Assembly (NCBI GenBank): GCA_910579225.1
Contig: CAJTTI010000033.1
Span: forward strand, 1 to 28,690
From: an uncultured Lachnospiraceae bacterium
GTDB taxonomy: Bacteria; Bacillota; Clostridia; Lachnospirales; Lachnospiraceae
Direction: 5' to 3'
Length of the DNA: 28,690 nucleotides
The notes below the pieces were generated by a model. It was not told where the DNA came from. It ran no database searches and was given only the letters and a program-made list of their open reading frames with translations. Positions 22,801 to 28,690 of this stretch are shown here, in pieces. The first letter of the stretch is position 1. Each line of letters begins with the position of its first letter. A program made the translations under genes and the position numbers.

Positions 22801-25800
22801 TCCCCGGTCATCTCCCGGATGAGATAGCTCTGCTCTGCCGCCAGGCCCCGGATCCGTACCGTCCGAAATCCCAGCGCACAGGAGAATTCGCCGTTATTGT
22901 CCAGGATTCCTCTGACCTGATTTCCGTCGGCATCATAGTTGCCGCCGGTCTGCAGATTTCCTTCCGCGTCATGAGTCCCCTGGACTTCATTGCCCTGACC
23001 GTCTAACAATACCCACGTAAGACCCGTCACCGGCTTCGTGCCAAAGGTCGCTGCCGCAGATGTATTCTTTCCGGCATCCGCAGAATTAAGGTTCTCTGCC
23101 TTGGGAGCCTCACCGGTCTTTTCGCCGGACTGTGTCACCGGCTCCTGGTCTCTGCCGGTCGCTCTTCTTGCCTGCACCTTGGATCGGAATTCTTTTGCTC
23201 CCTCTTCTGTCCCGTCCGTGATCAGCTCCACGCGGAATGTGAATTCTCTCGGATCAATGGTACGTCCTTCTTCGTCGGTAAACGAAGTCATCTGATCATA
23301 ATCTTCCGGAAGCTGATTCTCAATCTGCTTGCTCAGATACAGATCTTTCCATTTGTAATAATTGACAAAAGTTTTGCTGTCTCCTCTCAAAGAGAGTTTT
23401 CCGGTCTGCTCCGATTCTGTACAGATCCAGTCAGTACCCGGTTCTGTCTCCACCAGTTTATATTCTGCACCGGCTACCCCCGGGAACAGAGCGATGATCT
23501 CACCCTGACGGAGCCGGAATCTTCCTTCTTCGTCCGTGGTTCCGGACCGGAGTCTTTTCGGAAGTCCTCCGTCCAGGCGGGCGCTGTCCACGTACCAGTA
23601 TTCAGCATCCGCCAGCGGTTTGTCATATTCCCCGCCGGCTCCTTTGAGCAGAATCTGGAATTCAAACTCGCATGCCGCCAGTTCTTCCGGAGTCTTCGCA
23701 CCTTTGGGAACTCCTGAGAGCTCTTTCTCCACATAGAGCACGGGCCGGTAAGTATTGGTCACCGTGACCGTGCGCACGTCCATATCTTCTTCTTTGGATT
23801 TCTCCGTCGACTCTTCGGTTTTCCAGAAGATGCTCTCCGTCTCCTTCACCTGGATCCGCTCTGCGTCTGCCAGCTCAAAGACGGCTTTCTCATCTGCATG
23901 CAGATGCAGGTATCCGTCTCCGTCCGTGGCGGTGGCCCGGTTCTCCACAGCTGTGCCGTCTGCCTGGATCAGGCGGTATTCTTTATAAGCCAGCGGCTGT
24001 TCTCTGGTTTCTGTAATTGTCTTGCCCGTATCCGGATCGTACACCTGGTAGTCATAGGACTCGTAGAGTCGGAAAGCAAACGTGGTATCACGAAGTGAGG
24101 AAGGTACATCTCCACCGAAACGCTTCACCACTTCCAGCTTCTCCGGAAGGCTTAAGCCTACCCGGACCGAATTGCCGGTCACGGTCGCCTTTGTATTGGT
24201 TCCTGCAGATACGGACGAGAAGGACGCATTGTTAAATGTATAACGATCCATCGCATTGGACACGTCCGGTGCTTTCATCCGAATCTCGAAAGATACGGAG
24301 TGATTAGACTGGAGGATAAATTCCGTATTTCCATCTTTATCCGGCTGCTGCTGCCCTAAGTCGACAGCAACTGCCAGAACCTGATCTTTACCGAATTTTT
24401 CCAGAAATACTTCTTCCGGATACCAGCCGTTTGCTTCTGTAAGAATCTGGGCCGGGTCTTCGTCGCCTGCCGGTATCTTTGCATCGCGCTGGCTGTTATA
24501 ATACACCACTGGCTCAATTCCAAGCTTGGTCAGGCCTCCAAGATCAAGAGACTGGAAAGTCCCATGCCAGGGATTCTCTCCAAATGTAAAGGGCTCACCC
24601 TGTACCTCTTTCCGGTCTACTGCTGCATTTTCCAGGCGGTCGTAAATAACGACATGTTTCATGTTGCTGGCGGTGGATACGGTGATCTCATAGGTATAGT
24701 ATCCGTCCTCCTTCTGGTTCGAATCCTTGGGAATAACTGCGCTTTCGCTGAAAGTTCCCAGACGGTTCGCATCCGCCCGTACAAGCGTCTGAATCTTATT
24801 TTGTGTCGAGACGGCCACATCGTCTTTCAGTACGTTATGGGCGTACAGTACATGAGGAATGTTGTCAAATGTATCAATTCCATCAATATTTCCTCTCTGA
24901 CCTCCCTCTGGTTCTCTCACCAGATCTTCATAGGTAGCGGCCAGAACGCCTCCCAGTTCGCCGTTATCTTTGTATACTTCCGTGCTCAGGCCATGGAGCC
25001 CCGGATGGCTGTTATTGCTGTCGTTGGTCTTGAAATCCGGCATAAATGCGCTTAAGTTGGCGTTAATGAGATTTTCATTGATCACGTCTGTGTCTTTCCA
25101 GTCGTAGTAAGCCCGGAAGCTGACACCCCAGCCTTCAATCCATTTTCCCGCGGTATAGGATGTGGCGTCTGCACCGCTGTAAGCGATACGGAAGACCACC
25201 AGGGTGCGTCCCGTCCCCCGATAGTCCGGCACGATCTCCGACGAATCCACGGTCACCTGAGTCGGATCCCAGGTATTGGGCCTGCTCTCATAATTGCGGT
25301 TCTCATCCAGGTTCGTGATGCGGCCGGCAGTCACCGGCACAGACGCATCGAAAGACATCCCATGGGGAAGCAGGTCATAGAACACCACATTGCTTCTGTG
25401 CAGGTCTTCCCGCACCAGTCCTTCAGCTCCCATACCGGTCAGGTAGTCCAGACAACTCTTGTCATAGATCTCGTAACCGTCGTAAGCGGTCAGGCAGTAG
25501 TCCACCTGAACCCGGCTGTTGGCCACATCATTCCGACTTTTCGCCGTCTTCGCCGAATCTGCAGTCTCGATAAGCCACGTGAGTTTTCGATAAGCGTTAT
25601 CGCGGACAAGAAGATGATTGTCATAAGCCGTTTTCGTCAATTCCTCCAGAGAATCTGTTCCGCTGTCGTAGATGCCATACTGGAAATCCTTGTTGTCATT
25701 CTGGATCTGGCCGGAGCTGTGATCGTACCAGACCTCGCGGCCGCTGGCGTCATGGGATACGCCGATGGTACCTGACAGGTTCTCGATCTGCACCACAGGA

Positions 25801-28628
25801 CTGACAATATTTCTGCCTGCATCCTGACGGGCCGCGATGACCTCTCCCATCACCGGAGAGCCTGCCCGAAGACGAACGTTTACATCAATCTCACATTCAC
25901 TTTGATAGTCAATAGAGTCATGCTCTACTTTGATCCGATAGGGCTTCTGAGCGATCAGATCTGCCCCGAAGGTATAGGACTCCATACGGCCCGTTCCGTC
26001 CAGATACACCGTATCCACCAGATACCAGCCGTCTGCAGGGCTTCCAAGTCCAGCACCGGGTTCTGCGAATTTTGCCCAGATCCGTACTGGACTTTGTACT
26101 GCGCCGTCCGCCCCATGGAAGATTCCCTGGGGCAGTCTCCCGGCGTCTATCTTCTGCAGATCGGAGTCTGCCCGCTTATCTTCCCAGACATCATAACCGT
26201 AGTCTCTCTGCCTGATGCTTACATTGGAGAAATAATAATCCTCTTCGCTCAGAAGTTTGCTGGTAAGCGCTCCGTCCACGGTGCCGTCTGCCGTAAAATG
26301 AGCATACAGATAGTCATCTGTTGTGGTCAGCGTATAGTATGTACCGTCCCGATAAACTCCCACATCAGATCCGGAGGTTTCATGGGTGCTGGAATAGCCG
26401 TACATGACACTCTGGGTCTTGTATGGCAGATCTCCATAGTCGTCTCCCTGATTCCGGGCGCTTTTGTAGGCGTCCAGCCATCCGGTATAGATCTGCTCAT
26501 CCGTGCTCTTGTGGACCCCGATCACATTGCCGGAGTAGGTCCAGTCGTAGTCTTTATAGTTCCATGTTGAAAGTGAAGACATGAGAATAGCGTCTTCTGC
26601 ATCATCTGTATGGTCCACCGGATGTAATTTGACAGTAATCCTATTATACAAGGGAGTCCCTTCCTGCACCTGCTCTGCCGGATAGGCCGTCACTACGTAG
26701 AAACGGCTTCCCCACGAGGACTCTCTTTGATTTTTCGAAGACGCTCCTTCCTGGTCTTCCGGATCCGGAGCGCTGATTGGCAAAGCGTAAACAGAACGAC
26801 GATCCGAATTGTCCCGGTATCCGACGACTGCCGGAGTTTTATCATTTTCAGCTCCATCCATCGTGGGTTCATCCACAATATAGAGATCCCATGGCTGAGT
26901 GGCTGTTCCTTTTACCTTTACATCCCAGACTACAAAACGCCAGTCGCTGCTCAGTCTGCTGGGATTATCCTGATCAATATATGGAGAATCTTCCGGCAGT
27001 TTTCCTTCTATATACTGATTTAACTGGGCTACCGTATACAAACCGGGCGTATAGTTGGACCCCGGTTCCTGCCAGGGTGTTTTTATAACACTGGTCAGAG
27101 ATACGCCGGATTTTATGCGTCCGGTCAGAGACTGACGGGTATCACTGCTAAAACCGTCCGGTCCCAGTTTCATCACTTCCTCATAGTTTTTAGCCGGCAG
27201 GGGCTCTGCATCGTTTCCTTCTTCCTGCATTGTTCCCGCATCCGGGTCCACATAGATCTGGGGAGTCAGCATCCACTCCGAACCGCCGATCAGGTCCATG
27301 ATCTTTTTATTCTTGTAGAGCACCTGCCAGGCAGCATTGGTACCTGCAGGGATGGAACGGCAGTTGTAGAACACCAGATAGTCTTTGTATACGGGTACTT
27401 CCACGGTGTTTCCCTCTGCATCTGTGACCGGTTCCGTCAACTGCTCCATGACCGGGCTGCCGTCCTCGTCGGTCACCATCTCGCCGTTTTCATCCAATAC
27501 CGGAACCATCACCGGTTCGTCTTCCACAGTGAAATATTTGAACAGTGCCTGACCGCTGCCGCTCTCTGAGGGATCTCCTTCGGACACGCCGATATCGTCT
27601 GGCATCACCAGGTTGCCATCCCGGTCTGTCAGAAGATTTTTCTCGATCTTGATCATCAGGGCGCCTTTGAACAGGGTCTGATCCGTGTGGAATTCCATCT
27701 GGTATTTCAGATTAAAGTCTTTCTCCATGGTCACATCATACTGGCTGTCACCCTGGTTTACATAATATGAATCAAAGCTCCAGGAATTTCTGGCTCTTGC
27801 CCGGAACATTCTGCCGGAGGAGATTTCGCTCTCCCACATGGTAAAGCCCACTTCGTCTTCCGGAAGTCCGGTCAGCTCTTCCAGCGGAATCATTCCTGAG
27901 AAATCCAGCGGATCTTCTTCCTCCGCTTCCTTTTCTTCCGGTTCCACTATGGGTACATCCGGGTTCTGAAGTTCTGCGTCCGGATTCTGTTCGGACGTCT
28001 CCGGCTGCTTGTTCTCCTGGTCAGTATCTGCCGGCTGATCCTCTGTATCAGGCGTCTCCGGATTGGTATCGCCCGCAGACGGCCCTTCAGTATCCGGATT
28101 GTCATCACCGGTGTCCGGCGTATCGCTGCCGTTGTCGGCGTTTGGTCCATCCTGGTTGTCATGATCGGCGTCCAGCTCATCCGGATTGCCATCCTCTGTG
28201 CCAGATGTATCTGAAAGGTTACCATCTGTGTCGGTCACATTCTGGTTGTCTTCCGATCCATCCGGACCGCCATTTTCTGTGCCGGACGTATCCTGGCTGA
28301 CATCTTCAGAGCCTGTAGCAGCCTGGCCTGAGTCTTCCTGCCCGGACTGCTCCTGTTCCGTATGATCCGATCCGGTATCCGCCGGATTCGCGTCGCCGGA
28401 TTCTGACGATACGGAGAATACATCGCCCCCCGCTCCATCGCTCTCCTGCGACCTGCCGGGATTCGAGGCATGATCCTCAGGCCCCGAATCCGCCTTAGTA
28501 TCCGGATTCTGAACCTCCTGCGTCTGTATTGCATTCTGATTGTCGGCCGCCACCGATACGTTGGACAGCGTAAGCGCCAGGATCAGAACAGACACAACGA
28601 TTCTCTCTAAGATTTTCTTCCCTTTCAT
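19839..28628 (-). CDS. giant secreted adhesin, probable pilus tip protein (2929 aa), no sorting signal
   Basis: First gene of the operon. After a signal peptide (MKGKKILERIVVSVLILAL to about SVAA) come about 210 residues almost wholly of Asp, Glu, Asn, Gly, Ser, Thr and Pro, an acidic stalk with loose repeats such as DTSGTENG and DTSGTEDG. A large unrecognised region follows (about 245-1050). Then come two DUF11/isopeptide-D2-like domains (near 1084, FYDLLPHGMSFD; near 1328, VVIYDRLEN) and seven Cna-B/DUF7601-like modules. The modules open with lysine strands near 1498, 1629, 1764, 1988, 2139, 2344 and 2518, and some close with TNTY or VNTY. An InlB/Flg_new repeat lies at about 2743-2811 (ITYDNTGGSL to LYAMWEE), followed by a last beta-rich domain of about 115 residues. 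It ends KYEYKGKSRD with no LPxTG or membrane segment. AAGGAGG precedes the ATG at 28628. Confidence 0.9.
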   Translation of the reverse strand: MKGKKILERIVVSVLILALTLSNVSVAADNQNAIQTQEVQNPDTKADSGPEDHASNPGRSQESDGAGGDVFSVSSESGDANPADTGSDHTEQEQSGQEDSGQAATGSEDVSQDTSGTENGGPDGSEDNQNVTDTDGNLSDTSGTEDGNPDELDADHDNQDGPNADNGSDTPDTGDDNPDTEGPSAGDTNPETPDTEDQPADTDQENKQPETSEQNPDAELQNPDVPIVEPEEKEAEEEDPLDFSGMIPLEELTGLPEDEVGFTMWESEISSGRMFRARARNSWSFDSYYVNQGDSQYDVTMEKDFNLKYQMEFHTDQTLFKGALMIKIEKNLLTDRDGNLVMPDDIGVSEGDPSESGSGQALFKYFTVEDEPVMVPVLDENGEMVTDEDGSPVMEQLTEPVTDAEGNTVEVPVYKDYLVFYNCRSIPAGTNAAWQVLYKNKKIMDLIGGSEWMLTPQIYVDPDAGTMQEEGNDAEPLPAKNYEEVMKLGPDGFSSDTRQSLTGRIKSGVSLTSVIKTPWQEPGSNYTPGLYTVAQLNQYIEGKLPEDSPYIDQDNPSRLSSDWRFVVWDVKVKGTATQPWDLYIVDEPTMDGAENDKTPAVVGYRDNSDRRSVYALPISAPDPEDQEGASSKNQRESSWGSRFYVVTAYPAEQVQEGTPLYNRITVKLHPVDHTDDAEDAILMSSLSTWNYKDYDWTYSGNVIGVHKSTDEQIYTGWLDAYKSARNQGDDYGDLPYKTQSVMYGYSSTHETSGSDVGVYRDGTYYTLTTTDDYLYAHFTADGTVDGALTSKLLSEEDYYFSNVSIRQRDYGYDVWEDKRADSDLQKIDAGRLPQGIFHGADGAVQSPVRIWAKFAEPGAGLGSPADGWYLVDTVYLDGTGRMESYTFGADLIAQKPYRIKVEHDSIDYQSECEIDVNVRLRAGSPVMGEVIAARQDAGRNIVSPVVQIENLSGTIGVSHDASGREVWYDHSSGQIQNDNKDFQYGIYDSGTDSLEELTKTAYDNHLLVRDNAYRKLTWLIETADSAKTAKSRNDVANSRVQVDYCLTAYDGYEIYDKSCLDYLTGMGAEGLVREDLHRSNVVFYDLLPHGMSFDASVPVTAGRITNLDENRNYESRPNTWDPTQVTVDSSEIVPDYRGTGRTLVVFRIAYSGADATSYTAGKWIEGWGVSFRAYYDWKDTDVINENLINANLSAFMPDFKTNDSNNSHPGLHGLSTEVYKDNGELGGVLAATYEDLVREPEGGQRGNIDGIDTFDNIPHVLYAHNVLKDDVAVSTQNKIQTLVRADANRLGTFSESAVIPKDSNQKEDGYYTYEITVSTASNMKHVVIYDRLENAAVDRKEVQGEPFTFGENPWHGTFQSLDLGGLTKLGIEPVVYYNSQRDAKIPAGDEDPAQILTEANGWYPEEVFLEKFGKDQVLAVAVDLGQQQPDKDGNTEFILQSNHSVSFEIRMKAPDVSNAMDRYTFNNASFSSVSAGTNTKATVTGNSVRVGLSLPEKLEVVKRFGGDVPSSLRDTTFAFRLYESYDYQVYDPDTGKTITETREQPLAYKEYRLIQADGTAVENRATATDGDGYLHLHADEKAVFELADAERIQVKETESIFWKTEESTEKSKEEDMDVRTVTVTNTYRPVLYVEKELSGVPKGAKTPEELAACEFEFQILLKGAGGEYDKPLADAEYWYVDSARLDGGLPKRLRSGTTDEEGRFRLRQGEIIALFPGVAGAEYKLVETEPGTDWICTESEQTGKLSLRGDSKTFVNYYKWKDLYLSKQIENQLPEDYDQMTSFTDEEGRTIDPREFTFRVELITDGTEEGAKEFRSKVQARRATGRDQEPVTQSGEKTGEAPKAENLNSADAGKNTSAAATFGTKPVTGLTWVLLDGQGNEVQGTHDAEGNLQTGGNYDADGNQVRGILDNNGEFSCALGFRTVRIRGLAAEQSYLIREMTGEIAEDPATGEPLYIPKNDTAEVKMPVFSDSKSAEIVNTYQRCSLSVTKTVVEGTKAEGTDGREIPAENVSPEAGTDSGESYEFLLLLETRGEQMTPVGNFAYTVAKTGVEDRSGITGPDGTFTLKAGETARFPYVGMRGYEFRVYEKTDDSLQYQQVYPSEGMSEADRAGYGVPYAGTLKDAENSAFFINGAAGNLYISKEYVAAGEGEKAYVESLQELIRNSVLRIFDEGDSDFPKDERLDGWGLYKLPGEDDPISSYRGIKYVRMTLEITEADGTSYSWPTKPTEVRLMNYLVSGREETITLQPGVPIKVYPWTAIVVPLESIGEGASYTLKEEAAYQHEIVEWQREEQVVADDDTKVYLEISQSEPAEDRALTGKVSENPNAVIRNQVKTVESNGNQTWIGKEMTGGSEKIPAGAKLVWRLEQYKDGSWGPAPEIPYMTFAATTNIFGVTGQVPISDRVLETGEDGKITLIQSEFPFIEKNMPRVWFPKNKVYLNLYNKDDIDSLLSEGGEPLLRLVEVPEESDEVWGRLTAYGYIPNSGPEGSAGSSFKSSLDAPPTANLFVNSNQPSAVQVAKEMTDGMGAPDEPFTMILRQVLSMGGENTPGAGGGNAGGNPVIASEPRSGISYTTYDADNVQTGSGYTGPGGEFQVFAGQYAVLNLPMGTVWTVEEDLNAVPNYTLASLDPRPGNEQLTWLSENLMLITMIERENYKVRWYEIPTDEYGNATVDGDWKPTSKDLIKEETRTGTVGELVFIDELEPDGYWYDTSDPISAAIASAVLNGSGKTELWVYLKEKTYGITYDNTGGSLSGIDRSWPVKKGVTTTVKMKTPQWPDSSKVFTGWNTSPDGTGRTYQPGDELIMPKGGITLYAMWEEQKMISLRFQFEGIDESDIKIPSNLSGSLQSPTDILYKIGKNEKKNIPYYPNGKYILTLRNYKVAGYDVKISTNILNADVSGNTVTFDTSEPPETYEWIITLKYEYKGKSRD

Positions 28629-28670
28629 GAACCTCTCCTCCTTACACAAGGTTTCGCAGTAAAATTACAA

Positions 28671-28686
28671 CATAATGAGTATTATG
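28671..28686. promoter_or_regulatory. inverted repeat upstream of the giant adhesin gene
   Basis: CATAAT, four bases, ATTATG form a perfect 6-bp inverted repeat about 43 bases before the start codon of the first operon gene. It could be an operator or the top of a leader structure. The window ends a few bases further on, so the promoter itself cannot be judged. Confidence 0.25.
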
Positions 28687-28690
28687 ATGT

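Noticed and set aside
27900..28550. CRISPR-like or tandem DNA repeat in the 5' end of the giant gene
   Set aside because: The repetition is of codons for acidic residues, irregular in unit length and in frame; no spacer-repeat pattern.
17023..28628. Possible frameshifted fusion of the giant adhesin with the LPNSG subunit, which would supply the missing anchor
   Set aside because: The downstream protein has its own signal peptide and starts after a Shine-Dalgarno and structured spacer; the frames also differ and the residues between would make no sensible domain.

Overview
The window reads as chromosome from a spore-forming Clostridia, most likely a Lachnospiraceae-type gut bacterium. The reasons are SpoIIID and a PdaA-family deacetylase, Shine-Dalgarno (SD) sequences of AGGAGG type, roughly 50% GC, and Gram-positive sortase, class C pilus and SipW/TasA-type genes. 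Every gene I can support lies on the minus strand, so transcription runs from high to low coordinates. No genus can be assigned from this alone.

Right to left (order of transcription), about 22.5 kb (28.6 to 6.1 kb) looks like one surface-structure operon. It encodes a 2929-residue secreted adhesin; a 906-residue multidomain subunit ending in LPNSG; a 579-residue major pilin ending in LPSTG; two class C sortases; and a secreted prealbumin-fold protein with no anchor. Next come two SipW-type TasA/camelysin-like proteins, a SipW-like signal peptidase, a third TasA-like protein with a VQTGD tail, and a MucBP-like membrane-anchored protein. It ends with a BTAD/SARP-type regulator carrying a degenerate GGDEF-like C-terminus, two small overlapping genes that share an unrecognised WQG...FRS module, and a hairpin terminator at about 6.1 kb. 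The layout suggests a sortase-assembled pilus and a TasA-like fibre system built, processed and regulated together. This is inference; no function was tested.

The junctions between the first genes hold RNA structure rather than promoters: a 67-nt helix that could bring a distant Shine-Dalgarno next to the start codon of the 906-residue subunit, a 7-bp hairpin before the major pilin, a 13-bp hairpin after it, and a 41-nt hairpin covering a Shine-Dalgarno and a 20-codon mini-ORF before the anchorless protein.

The left part (1 to 6.0 kb) is ordinary chromosome with clear control elements: guaA with a near-consensus promoter and a terminator; thiT under a TPP riboswitch with mutually exclusive downstream hairpins; spoIIID behind an exact sigma-E-type promoter; a MATE transporter; and a PdaA-like lipoprotein behind a strong sigma-A-type promoter. 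Between that promoter and the operon terminator (5.9 to 6.03 kb) is a GC-rich inverted-repeat element that resembles a dispersed intergenic repeat.
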